DNA of 64,000 bases from assembly GCA_964019335.1 (NCBI GenBank), contig OZ025659.1, positions 124,001 through 188,000 on the forward strand, given 5' to 3'. Positions 45,762 to 54,999 of the stretch are shown one piece after another (within the stretch, counting starts at the first letter, position 1; each line of letters starts with the position of its first letter). The position numbers and the translations under genes were made by a program. The DNA is from Diplonema japonicum (Eukaryota; Euglenozoa; Diplonemea; Diplonemida; Diplonemidae). Under the pieces are notes generated by a model. It ran no database searches, was not told the origin of the DNA, and saw nothing but the letters and a program-made list of their open reading frames with translations.

Positions 45762-45924
45762 TTTTCTTTTCTTTCAAATTCTGTTTCTTTTTTCCCCCCC
45801 GCCAAAGCACAGTTTTTTTTTTAAACATAGAATACACTGATGAAAACGGGAAAAGGGTGGCAGAAAATAAAAAAAATATAAAAAATTATTTTTTTTTTAT
45901 CTCCTCCAAAGGGGGGCCGTGTGC

Positions 45925-46376
45925 TTAATCGACGTCCTGGTGCATCTTGGCGGGGGTGTTCTTACCCTTGGCAAGGGACCTGTCCTTGCGCGCCAGAAGC
46001 TTCTTCCTGTCGTTGTCCATCTTCAGCTTGATGATCTGAACGTTGGAGGGGTGGACAGGGATCTGCACGGAACCACCGTTGGCCTTCTCACGGGTGATCT
46101 TGTCAACGTGGATGACCCACTTCTTACGGTACACACAGGTGATCTTACCGTCACGGCCCTTCTGCGAACCCCTCACGATCTTGACCTGTTTTTGATTTTT
46201 TTTCTCTTCTTCTTTTGCACCCATACCTCGTCCTCCTTGCGGACGGGGAGGCACCTCACGTTGTGCTTGGCACGGAGTTCCTTGGAGAGCGAAGCGCTCA
46301 TGATGACCCTCCTCACGTGGCTGGGGGCGGTGAAGTGCGCCTTGCGCTGCTTACGGCGGCTGATGGTCTTGGTCAT
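45925..46376 (-). CDS. RPL26: 60S ribosomal protein L26 (uL24), copy 2, 136 aa
   Basis: Exons 46376-46227 and 46185-45925 (411 nt) with a 41-nt intron at the same site as copy 1. It differs by SLSKELR versus SLSKDLR and by a distinct C-terminus ([20 protein letters not shown]). Near-identity of the remaining coding DNA, with diverged flanks, points to recent duplication or gene conversion. Both copies look functional, as expected for a highly expressed ribosomal protein kept in tandem. Confidence 0.97.
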
Positions 46377-46510
46377 TTTTTTTCTTTTTTTTCCTTGTTT
46401 TTCTAAGAAAACTGATTCCTGAAAAGAAAAAAAATATATATTGCAAGAAAAAAATGGTTTTTTTTTAACGACTAACTAATATGGGAAAAAAAAAAAAGAA
46501 AAAAAAAATC

Positions 46511-47602
46511 TCACTGAAGCCTCTTCTTGGCCTTGGCCTTGTTTTTCTTCGGTGCAGGCTTCGCTTTGTTTAGTTCTTTCGCGGTGTTGATAGCGGTGGA
46601 TGTTGCGTCGGCGTCCACATGGCCGTTCTCATGGTGGAAGGCGGGGAGAAGCGACTCGAGCTCAGAAGAGGCACCAAAATGCTGCTTCTCGCGAAGACTC
46701 GCAACAAGAAGGGGAAAACCAATAGAATCACGTCCATTAAACGCACCCGATGGTGTCACACACGTAGAAAGTAACGCCAGAGGGGGAAGCTCTTTGTCAT
46801 CCCCTGACACAGCACAACGCAGAAGCAGCTCACAAGGAACAGGCCCCCAATGCAGCACCGCAGTATATTTTTCAACCCACACATCGATCTCGGCGGAAAA
46901 TCCTTCAACGACTACGAAACCAGGCTGACCCCTGCCGATGTAGCCTCTTATGCCAAGATCCTTGCCCCACAGAAGCCCGTACCCACTTTTAATTTGAGAC
47001 TCAATATGGTGGAAGCGAATCCAAACCCGTTCTTTGATGGTTTTGGGTCGTTTTGGGATGCACTGAGACGCGACAACTTCTGGAAAATCACACAACTCCG
47101 CCCATTTTAAAACATCGACTATATATTGCGGGTACGAGGCAGAGCTGTTGAACTGCTCGTAGATGCTAATTACCTTCAAATGAACTTCGCGAGCGAGAAC
47201 ACGCATGGAGTGCTTGCTTAGCAGACCGGTCATGTTGATCTCTATGTCGCCTTCGCCCTGTTCGACCGGAGGAACAGCAGGGTACCCCCTTGGAAGGTGG
47301 AAAAATATCTCACACGGAAGGGTTTTACCAACACCCTTTACTCTGTTTATTTTCGTCCCGACCGATACGTATAGTTGGACTGGTTCTTCTGGAGGGGGTT
47401 TTTCTTGTGCCTCGCCGACGCGGAGGGCCACGGCCAGCCAGTCTGGCTTCACTGTGACCTGTTTGAAAAGCCTTCGGACTGATTTGATTTCATCTATGAA
47501 AGCGTGCCACGCCCCGACGCTTTCGTCCCCTCGCAAGGTCTTTTTAATTTCCCCTTGGCCGCCTCTGGTGTTCCCTGTAAACCCAACTGTGTCCTCCGGC
47601 AT
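46511..47602 (-). CDS. RWD-domain protein with C-terminal DUF1115 (RWDD2-like), 363 aa
   Basis: Intronless. The N-terminal half contains an RWD-type segment (QLYVSVGTKINRVKGVG, LPCEIFFHLPRGYPAVPP), including the family YPxxPP signature. The region around RVWIRFHHIESQIKSGYGLL and GYIGRGQPGFVVVEG, in the second half, matches the DUF1115 part of RWDD2A/B. A Lys/Ala-rich tail (PKKNKAKAKKRLQ) ends it. RWD domains bind proteins and are related to the E2 fold without the catalytic Cys. RWDD2 function is unknown. The family call is fairly sure; role not assigned. Confidence 0.8.
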   Translation of the reverse strand: MPEDTVGFTGNTRGGQGEIKKTLRGDESVGAWHAFIDEIKSVRRLFKQVTVKPDWLAVALRVGEAQEKPPPEEPVQLYVSVGTKINRVKGVGKTLPCEIFFHLPRGYPAVPPVEQGEGDIEINMTGLLSKHSMRVLAREVHLKVISIYEQFNSSASYPQYIVDVLKWAELCDFPEVVASQCIPKRPKTIKERVWIRFHHIESQIKSGYGLLWGKDLGIRGYIGRGQPGFVVVEGFSAEIDVWVEKYTAVLHWGPVPCELLLRCAVSGDDKELPPLALLSTCVTPSGAFNGRDSIGFPLLVASLREKQHFGASSELESLLPAFHHENGHVDADATSTAINTAKELNKAKPAPKKNKAKAKKRLQ

Positions 47603-48088
47603 TGGGTTTTTTTCTTTTTTTTTTTTTGTTACTTTTTCGGGGGGTCGTTAATAATTCTGAGTTGCATTAAAAAAAAAAAAATATAAAAAGAAAAGAAGAA
47701 CTGGCCGTTGTGTAAAACGTGCCAGGGGGGGAGGGGGGGGAGGTAAACCTGAGGAGAAAGAGTACCTTTTTCTTTTTCTTTCTCCCCCCCCTCTTTTGTT
47801 AACGTCTCTCATCACATTTAAACGCAGCCACTCAACACCCGTTTTTTTAATTTTTTTTAATTTTTTTTTTAAAAGTGAAAAAAGAAGCCGGTCCAGAGGG
47901 AGAGCAGAGAGTTGAGAACATGACGGGAACCCCCTTTTTGTCATCTCTCCCCCACAACTTACTTTCTTGTTTTCTTGAAATGAAAACTTCAAAAGGATAT
48001 AAAACACCCCCCCCCCCCCACCCATATCGTTAAGAAAAAAATAGTCAAACGTTGGTTAAAAAGAAATTATTTTTTAAAAAAGAAATTC
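47603..48088. other. Spacer
   Basis: A/T- and G-rich runs (G-rich 47726-47741, C13 near 48007-48019). No gene. Confidence 0.7.
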
Positions 48089-48931
48089 TCACAAATGCGA
48101 GGGAGTCATCACGAAGTTCCTCAGCGTGCCTAGTTTTTCAATCTCGCACTCAACAAGGTCTCCAGGCTTCAACCATCTGGGCACTGCCATACCGGCAGCG
48201 ACACCCTCAGGGGTGCCCGTCATGACGACAGTACCAGGGTGGAGGGTCATGTCTGTGCTGAGCCACTCGATGATCTCAGCGACGGTGAAGATCATGTCCT
48301 TTGTGTTGGAGTCCTGTCGGGTCTCCCCGTTGACACGCGTGGTGACCTTCAAGGCCTGGGGGTCGGGGATCGCAGATGCCATGACAAGCGATGGGCCCAT
48401 AGGAGAAAAGGTGTCGAAAGACTTCCCCTTAACCCACTGCCCAGCACCTGCGTTCTTCTGCCAGTGGCGGGAGGTTACATCATTGCTCACCATGTACCCA
48501 AGGACGTACTTCAGGGCGTCTTCCTTCTTAACGTTTTTGCAGATCTTTCCGATGACGAAGGCAAGCTCCACCTCGTAGTCTAGTTGTTCGCCTTTTTCAA
48601 GCTGGGGCATCCACACAGGGCTTTCTGGGTCGTTCAGTGAGCCGATCGACTTCATGAACACCGCTGGTTTTTCGGGTAATTCGATGCCCCTTCCCTTTGC
48701 CGACTCCATGTAGTGCTTCATGTAGTTGAGTCCTATGCAGTAGATCTCCCTTGGGACGAGGGGGCTCAGCACCCTGTCGATGTGGCGGACCTCACCCGTC
48801 TTCGAGAGCTGCCCGAAGATATGCCCTTGCAACACCTCCGCAGCCCGGGCTCCTTTCTTGGGCTCCTCTCCCAAGTACACTTTCCCTTTGGACATAAACC
48901 GGATCACACGAGAGATGGGACGCGAAGTCAT
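48089..48931 (-). CDS. Fumarylacetoacetate hydrolase-family protein (FAHD-like), copy 1, 280 aa
   Basis: Intronless; the ATG follows an A-tract. Hallmarks of the family: IYCIGLNYMKHYMES, LDYEVELAFVIGK (the D-x-E-x-E metal site), SNDVTSRHWQ, GKSFDTFSPMGP, and GTVVMTGTPEGVA near the end. Length fits FAHD1/FAHD2-type enzymes, which act as acylpyruvases or oxaloacetate decarboxylases with Mg2+ rather than as true FAH. Substrate not determinable here. No strong targeting peptide seen. The central 386 bp are almost identical to the neighbouring copy. Confidence 0.92.
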   Translation of the reverse strand: MTSRPISRVIRFMSKGKVYLGEEPKKGARAAEVLQGHIFGQLSKTGEVRHIDRVLSPLVPREIYCIGLNYMKHYMESAKGRGIELPEKPAVFMKSIGSLNDPESPVWMPQLEKGEQLDYEVELAFVIGKICKNVKKEDALKYVLGYMVSNDVTSRHWQKNAGAGQWVKGKSFDTFSPMGPSLVMASAIPDPQALKVTTRVNGETRQDSNTKDMIFTVAEIIEWLSTDMTLHPGTVVMTGTPEGVAAGMAVPRWLKPGDLVECEIEKLGTLRNFVMTPSHL

Positions 48932-49285
48932 TTTTTTTTTTTTTAAAGTTCTCCTTCTTGGTGGTTACTAAAAATAAGAACAAGAAAAAATGGAATTTCA
49001 GGAAAAAAAAAGTTAGAAGGAAGAGAGAGGGGTTCTTTTTTATATTTCTATTCTTTTTTTTAAACGAACAGAAGGGTGGAAGAGAGAGAGGGACAGATAT
49101 TCCCCTCCTGTCTTTGGGACAGTCGGAAACAAAAAAAGATGTCGTTGAAGGGAACCTGCAGTATGTGACAGGATCGCCTAAACGACAATCAACTCATCTA
49201 GTGTTTTAAAAAAAAAGAGGAAATGGTGCATATATCACCAGGAGAGGAAAAGAGAGTGCTCAAAGCAACTCAAAAAACAATCAAA
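48932..49285. other. Spacer between FAH copies, with dispersed repeat B copy 2
   Basis: Leader A-tract of copy 1, purine-rich sequence, and at 49137-49180 a repeat similar to 43757-43800. No gene. Confidence 0.7.
49137..49180. repeat. Dispersed repeat B, copy 2
   Basis: Contains 'acctgcagtatgtgacagga', pairing CCTG (49155-49158) with CAGG (49169-49172). It aligns with 43757-43800 at about four-fifths of positions by eye. Location relative to the downstream start codon is the same as in copy 1. Confidence 0.55.
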
Positions 49286-50128
49286 TTAAAGGGGCGGCGT
49301 CGTGACAAAATTCCTCAATGTCCCGAGGGACTCCACTTCGCACTCCACAACGTCTCCTACCTGCAGCCATTTGGGTGGATCCATGCCCATTGCGACACCC
49401 TCAGGGGTGCCCGTCATGACGACAGTACCAGGGTGGAGGGTCATGTCTGTGCTGAGCCACTCGATGATCTCAGCGACGGTGAAGATCATGTCCTTTGTGT
49501 TGGAGTCCTGTCGGGTCTCCCCGTTGACACGCGTGGTGACCTTCAAGGCCTGGGGGTCGGGGATCGCAGATGCCATGACAAGCGATGGGCCCATAGGAGA
49601 AAAGGTGTCGAAAGACTTCCCCTTAACCCACTGCCCAGCACCTGCGTTCATCTGCCAGTGGCGGACGGTTACATCATTGCTCACCATGTACCCAAGGACG
49701 TACTTCAGGGCGTCTTCCTTCTTAACGTTTTTGCAGCTTTTTCCGATGACGAAGGCAAGCTCCACCTCGTAGTCTAGAGATTGACCGTGTTCCAGTTGAG
49801 GCATCCACACAGGGCTTTCTGGGTCGTTAAGGGAGGACAGTGATTTCATGAACACGGTGGGCTTGTCTGGGAGCGGGATCTGGCCTTTCGTGGCCTCCTC
49901 GAAGTGTTTCATGTAGTTGAGTCCTATGCAGAGGATCTCCCTTGGGATGAGGGGGGCCAGGTTTCTTTCCACGGGGCGGGTTGTGCCCGTGCGTGTGAGC
50001 CCTTGGTGGATGTCCCCCTCGAGGACCTCGGCCTCCCGGTCCGATTTGTTGGCCGGTTCTTCACCAAGGTAAACCTGCCCTTCTGAGAGGAACCTGATCA
50101 CTCTCGAGATCGGGGCGGCAGGTGTTGT

Positions 50129-50131
<3 letters not shown>
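49286..50131 (-). CDS. Fumarylacetoacetate hydrolase-family protein (FAHD-like), copy 2, 281 aa
   Basis: Start at MTTPAAPISRVIRF directly behind a T30 or longer run (an A leader in mRNA). It has the same motifs as copy 1: ILCIGLNYMKHFEEA, LDYEVELAFVIGK, SNDVTVRHWQ, GKSFDTFSPMGP. The N- and C-terminal thirds differ clearly from copy 1 (for example PANKSDREAEVLEGDIHQ), while the middle is nearly identical in DNA. Both appear functional. The divergent ends may allow different substrates or partners, which is inference. Confidence 0.92.
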
Positions 50132-50162
<31 letters not shown>

Positions 50163-50467
50163 CCGTGGGTGAAAAAAAAGAATGTGTACAAAAAAATTGA
50201 AAACCGGCTTTACAGAAACAGTGGGGAAAAGGGCGAAGGGGGGGGGTGGAATTTCAAAAATGTGGAATTTCAAAAAAAGGGGGAAATACTTTTTTTTTGC
50301 TCCGTTGTGCTTTTTTTGGGGGGGACACCGGGAAGAAAAAGAAGAAAACAAAGAAACAGTATGCAGAACAAAAAAGTTTACAATAAAAAATATTAGCCCC
50401 CCCCCCCCCAATCCTTAATAAATAAAAATGCACACTCTCCCCCCCCCACCAAAAAAAACCCATTCCC
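50132..50467. other. Spacer
   Basis: T31-type run (50132-50162), then A- and G-rich sequence and a C13 run near 50398. No gene. Confidence 0.7.
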
Positions 50468-51365
50468 TCACGCAGATGATGCTTTGGTGGTTGCTTTAAG
50501 TCCTGCGATCTCTGAAATTTCGGCCTCATGCTGAGCAACGCGGGTTTTCAATTCGGTATATTTTTCGATGTCCAACCCTTCGGCTGCGTAAAGCTTCATT
50601 TTTTTCCGCATCTCCATCATGTCACGAACGTTGTCGTAGGTGTATTCTTGACCTTTTTTTTTTTTCCCCCTTCCCCTACAAAAAAAAAATCTTTCTTTTA
50701 AAAACACAAACCTGTTAAATAGTAAAAAACCACCCCAAACCACACGACGCTGTACCCAAGGAAATATGTTATGGGTTCAACCTTATTTTATTTTTTCCCC
50801 CCCCCCTTCCCCATACCAAGTTCCAGTCAAATGCAAACGTTTCACAACCGAACACCGATTCACCGAAAACCATCCAGAATAACAGGCACCAAAGACCCGT
50901 CATGCCTGCCATTCCTATGTTGCCAAAGCGGTTGGGGTACCGGCTGGCTACCTCGTCACATTTCACCTTCTTTTCTTCCATGAGGACCAGCATGGAGTGC
51001 ATGCGGCGGAGCTCGGTTTCGAGAAGGTCGAGCTTGCTGAGCAATCCCTCGGCGGAGTGTTCCTTGAGGACATCGCTGACTACGACATCAGGGGACCGGA
51101 CCACGACATCCCACTGGCCCCGTCTGATGTATCTGAACACCCTTCCCTCTGCTTCGAGATTCTTGATTGCAGTCGAGAGTTCTTCCTTCGGGATATTCAG
51201 AGCGAACGCGATCTCCTCGACAGAGAGGCAGCTTTTGTTCCCCAAAACCTCTTCAATATGTTTTTTCGCGTCCTCCACGCTCTGTGTCATCCACCGCACG
51301 TTCTTCTTCCTGAGTCCAAATGTGCCTCTCCTCGTCCCACAGCGCAGTACGTTAGAGAGATTCAT
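50468..51365 (-). CDS. MCU: Mitochondrial calcium uniporter pore subunit homologue, 267 aa
   Basis: Three exons: 51365-50817, 50781-50712 and 50652-50468 (804 nt). Introns are 35 nt (GTATGG...AATAAG) and 59 nt (GTTTGT...AAAAG). The basic, Arg-rich N-terminus (MNLSNVLRCGTRRGTFGLRKK) suits mitochondrial import. A matrix domain follows, then a coiled coil (LLSKLDLLETELRRMHSMLVL), TM1 (MAGMTGLWCLLFWMVFG), the pore signature, TM2 (YFLGYSVVWFGVVFYYL) and QEYTYDNVRD, which matches the QEY-Y--ARD segment of MCU. The selectivity filter, WDxxEP in the family, reads W181-N-L-V-E-P186, so the Asp is Asn while Glu and Pro remain. The filter is split by the 35-nt intron. Family assignment is strong; channel activity is uncertain. 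Confidence 0.88.
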
Positions 51366-51404
51366 TCTTTTTTTTTTTTTTTTCTTGTGTAGGTGCCTTT
51401 TTGA

Positions 51405-51435
<31 letters not shown>

Positions 51436-52388
51436 CCAGAAACAAGAGGAAAAAAAAAGGGAAGCGAAGACGATTGGGGAAGAAAGGAAAGAAGAAGAAG
51501 AAGAAGAAAAGTGTGGGGTGTGGGAACAAGAAAAAGGAGAAGAAGAAAAAACAAGACTATTTTTTTTGGGGGCGGGGCGATGTTTTTTTCCCCCTCCCCC
51601 TTTTTTTTTTCTATGCAAGGCTTTTCAATTTTTTTTAATTGTGTAATTTTTTTACATTTTTATACGTACGGTTTCACAATTTTCTTTTTTTTCTGCAAAA
51701 TAAAAAAAAAACCCCCCAAGAAGGGGGGGAGGCGAGGAGAGATGAAAAAATCAGAGGAGGGGGAATCTTTTTTAAACCGGTATATGAAACCCTTCGTATT
51801 CCACTTTAACCATCTTTTTTTTTCCCCTCTCCCTCCCCCCACCACCTCTCCTCTTTTTTTTTAATTTTACTTTTTTTAAAAGAAGTTGTTCGTGCACATC
51901 AACATGGTACACAATTATGCATCAATTTGCATTTTTAAGAAAAGCTCTTCCCACAGTGTTCTAAAAAAAAAAAGGGTGACACCGAATTCTTTTTTGTACT
52001 ACCCATCTCCATTCCTGTTACCCCCCCTCCCTTACACCCTATGAAAAATTTGTTCTCCCCCTTTGTCCTAACCCATTGAGCGCAACACTCAGACGGAAAT
52101 GTCGAATGAAGGGCCCAAAAAGAAAACAAAAAAAGATTAAGGAGGGAAAGTGCAGGGGAGGAGGAGCTACGAAAAATGGAAACTAAATTGACATCGAATA
52201 CAAAAAAGCAAAAAAAAAACAAAAAAAAATAGGTAAAACGATGGGCAACCCAAACATAAAATTTACCATTGATGGGCGGGGGGGGGGAAGGGGGGCGAAG
52301 ATGCTAAAAGCCAAGCCTATCACGTAAGTATAAAACAACCACACACAAAAGAGAAAAAAAAGAGGGGGAAAAATATATCTCCCCCAGC
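51366..52388. other. Homopolymer-rich spacer
   Basis: T-runs (51368-51382, 51408-51435), purine-rich 51436-51550, and ordinary sequence 51880-52200 without a convincing frame. No RNA gene recognised. Confidence 0.7.
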
Positions 52389-54017
52389 TCAAGCTTGATC
52401 GTTCGAGTGGATCCACTTGAACGCAGTCCTCTCCTTCTTGTCAAGAAGCCCGTCCTCCCACTGAACCTTATCATCGTTGTTACGGTTCAGGTAGTTCAAA
52501 ACCCCGTCAAGCTTCCTAGCCCACGCGATCTCCCCGTGCTTCTCACGGAAGCTCTGGATCTTCTGCCACAAGGGACGGTTTGTGGGCACATCCTCAAGAT
52601 CTGTAAGCAGCTGTTCAAAGTGGTCGTGGGAAGAGCAAAGACCGGGCTTGCAGAACTCGCCCTTGTAGTTAAGCTCCTCAGAGGCCTGGAAGGGGCCGTG
52701 GTTGTTCTGAACAATCCACATGTCGTCAATGACCCTCCCGTAGTCGGCCTGCGGGAAGTCAGTCGGGTCTGTCTGAACCTGCTGCCAGTGAATGTGCGAT
52801 GCATTGTGAACAATCATCCTGGTGTACCCGAACGTGTTGCTACGGAAGGCAGACCACCCGGGCTGGTTCTTAGTGAAGGGAGTGTGCATTTCCCTGCTCC
52901 CGGCAGCGCCGGTGACAATGTAGATCGTGGCCTTGGGGTTCATGTAGTTCAGCTGCGCGGTCTCATTGTACACAGGGAACGACCTCTCGTAGTTGTGCTG
53001 GTGGCCGTTCACGGAGAAGTCCACACCATACTTGTGGCACAGCGGTTCCAACGCCTTCTTCACCTTGTCATCAGCACCGGTGTCAGACGAGGAGTAAAGG
53101 GGACGGTGGCCGTGAATGACAATCCAAGGCGACACAGCACGGTTGGCGTTCGCCTTGATCAGATCCTCCTCGAACCATTTCAAAAAGGTCTTCACGCTGA
53201 CCTTCGGGTCGTACAGATCCACAGGGACGTGGAAGAGCTCCGTGGAGAAGGAGATGTAATGGACGAGACCGTAGTCCCACGAGAAGTACATGGTGTTGGG
53301 GCCTTCGCCGTTCATGGTGAGGTACTTTGCGGGAACGGAGTTCACAGGCTGGTTCCTGAAACGCTCGATGTAGTGAGCAAGGCCCTCCGGTGCGTCCTCG
53401 TGGTTCCCGTGGGACACCATGTAAGGAACCCTTGACGCAAGCTGTTCGATGTTCCTCATGAACTGGTCACCGTTCTCACCGAAATCGTTGCCAAGGTCGT
53501 ACGCGAAGTCCCCAACATGGAGGAACATATCGGCGGTGTCCACTTCCGAGACAAGACCTACGGAGGTGTTCTTGGAGCAGGTTACGTCATCGCAAACTTT
53601 ACCGTGCTGCGTGCATGCGTCGCAGATGGTGAATGCCGCCATTGTGCCCATGTCGCCGAACAGGACGTGGTTGAAGGGGGCCTTCTGTCTCCTGTTCGTC
53701 ACCTTGAAGACCTTGCTGTACCCGTTAGTGGCGTCGCCGACCTTGTAGTAGTAGGTCCCGCCGAGGGCGAGGCCGGTCATGTTGGCGGTCCTTGTGTACC
53801 AGGTGCGGACAATGTCGGCAGTGAAGATCTTAACGTCACCTGTCTTCGTCATTGTCAGGCTGTCCGGTGAGGTGCCGTACATCACCTCACTGGTGGAACC
53901 TTTTTCCTTTGTAGCCCACGACACAGACAGGCAGTCGGTGGTGTGCCCATATGCAACGTGCACCTGGCCAGCGCCCTGTGCGGCGGCGACCATCGCCAAC
54001 ATCACAAGACTTCTCAT
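52389..54017 (-). CDS. Purple acid phosphatase (secreted metallophosphoesterase), 542 aa
   Basis: Intronless. Signal peptide (MRSLVMLAMVAAAQG), then an N-terminal fibronectin-like domain. The catalytic domain carries the five metal blocks: GDMG (121-124), GDFAYD (169-174), GNHE (204-207), VIHGHRPLY (about 299-307) and NGHQHNYER (about 336-344). The Tyr of GDxxY that gives the purple charge-transfer colour is present in GDFAY. A C-terminal ~120-residue extension (FEQLLTDLEDVPTNRPLWQK...) goes beyond the plant-type core. Such enzymes hydrolyse phosphomonoesters outside the cell or in vacuoles, often for phosphate scavenging. Start ATG lies behind an A-tract. Identification firm. Confidence 0.95.
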   Translation of the reverse strand: MRSLVMLAMVAAAQGAGQVHVAYGHTTDCLSVSWATKEKGSTSEVMYGTSPDSLTMTKTGDVKIFTADIVRTWYTRTANMTGLALGGTYYYKVGDATNGYSKVFKVTNRRQKAPFNHVLFGDMGTMAAFTICDACTQHGKVCDDVTCSKNTSVGLVSEVDTADMFLHVGDFAYDLGNDFGENGDQFMRNIEQLASRVPYMVSHGNHEDAPEGLAHYIERFRNQPVNSVPAKYLTMNGEGPNTMYFSWDYGLVHYISFSTELFHVPVDLYDPKVSVKTFLKWFEEDLIKANANRAVSPWIVIHGHRPLYSSSDTGADDKVKKALEPLCHKYGVDFSVNGHQHNYERSFPVYNETAQLNYMNPKATIYIVTGAAGSREMHTPFTKNQPGWSAFRSNTFGYTRMIVHNASHIHWQQVQTDPTDFPQADYGRVIDDMWIVQNNHGPFQASEELNYKGEFCKPGLCSSHDHFEQLLTDLEDVPTNRPLWQKIQSFREKHGEIAWARKLDGVLNYLNRNNDDKVQWEDGLLDKKERTAFKWIHSNDQA

Positions 54018-54147
54018 CTTTTTTTTTTTTGAACTTCAAAAAAGGGGACCTGGTGGTAGTTTTTTGTTTTGTTTACGATATGGGGGGGGGGGGGGGGGGG
54101 GAATCAGACACACACTCTCTCTTTTTTCTTTTTTTCGGGTAATGTTA

Positions 54148-54894
54148 TCAAACAGAAGGTTGCTTGTTCTCCAGAACCGACGCGAGAAAATCGTTTATCT
54201 CCCGTGTGCTCGAGTCGTGGCACGACCAGTCGAGAAAACGGGTGTTCGGCCGCATTCGGAAGGAGTCCAGAACCACATCAGGTCCGCCTTGCGATCTTAA
54301 AAAGGAGGGCATAGGAAGGAAAAGCGCTTGCCGGAGCACAGACGCCAGCGTGCGCTGTAAAACAAGCAACCTCTTGGACACCCTGCGGCAGAATGAACGC
54401 GGGTTCGCAGGGGTGTGGGCAGCGTCAAGATGAGTACCAACGACACATACAGGGATATAAACCCCTGAAGAACTCCGTGTCGCAGTAGACCTTGAGTGCA
54501 CAGTGCTTCTCTTAGTGGAGAACGGTCCTTCAGATACTTCACTTTGCAACCCACCCCTACCTCCTTCAAACTCCACGTAGCTTTCATACCACTGCTGCAA
54601 AGAACACGCGCTTGTGTCATCTGTCAAGTCATACACAAGCATCAACGCATCTAACTGGTGGAACATGGGGTGTCTGACGGACATATGCGCGCCCTGTCCT
54701 CCATCTAGTTCTATAAATTCACATAAATCCATCCCACCGCCCGGGCTTTTTTCTGCCTTCGCCCAAACTTGTAGTCCCGACCCCGAGTTGCCCCCGCATA
54801 TCTTCTCCAGGAGTTTGCTCTTCCCCACACCCGTGTCACCCATCACCGCCACCCTCACTGTCCGAGCTCCTGCTGTCGGGTCATGGCCTCGCAT
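54148..54894 (-). CDS. RABL3-like small GTPase, 248 aa
   Basis: The start chosen is MRGHDPTAGARTVRVAVMGD; an upstream in-frame stretch lacks an ATG. P-loop GDTGVGKS (19-26). The switch II region reads FIELDGGQGAH, and ALMLVYDLTDDTSACSLQQW follows as in Rab-like proteins. VCVVGTHLDAA stands where Rabs have NKxD, with Asn-Lys replaced by Thr-His. The long insert with VEFEGGRGGLQ resembles RABL3. There is no C-terminal prenylation Cys (ends LENKQPSV), as in RABL3. The weakened G4 motif suggests altered nucleotide specificity or affinity. The next gene's stop codon is only ~105 bp upstream, separated by a pyrimidine-rich stretch ending ACCTAG. Confidence 0.75.
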   Translation of the reverse strand: MRGHDPTAGARTVRVAVMGDTGVGKSKLLEKICGGNSGSGLQVWAKAEKSPGGGMDLCEFIELDGGQGAHMSVRHPMFHQLDALMLVYDLTDDTSACSLQQWYESYVEFEGGRGGLQSEVSEGPFSTKRSTVHSRSTATRSSSGVYIPVCVVGTHLDAAHTPANPRSFCRRVSKRLLVLQRTLASVLRQALFLPMPSFLRSQGGPDVVLDSFRMRPNTRFLDWSCHDSSTREINDFLASVLENKQPSV

Positions 54895-54999
54895 GTATAC
54901 CTTGCAATGAACGGTTAAAATTGAAAGGATGGTGATATACACTTTGAGCTGCTCTAGGTACAGGGGGAGGGTGTGTTAAAGACAGAGGAGGAGGGGGAT

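Noticed and set aside
52395-53435. 346-codon plus-strand frame
   Set aside because: Antisense of the purple acid phosphatase, whose motifs are unambiguous.
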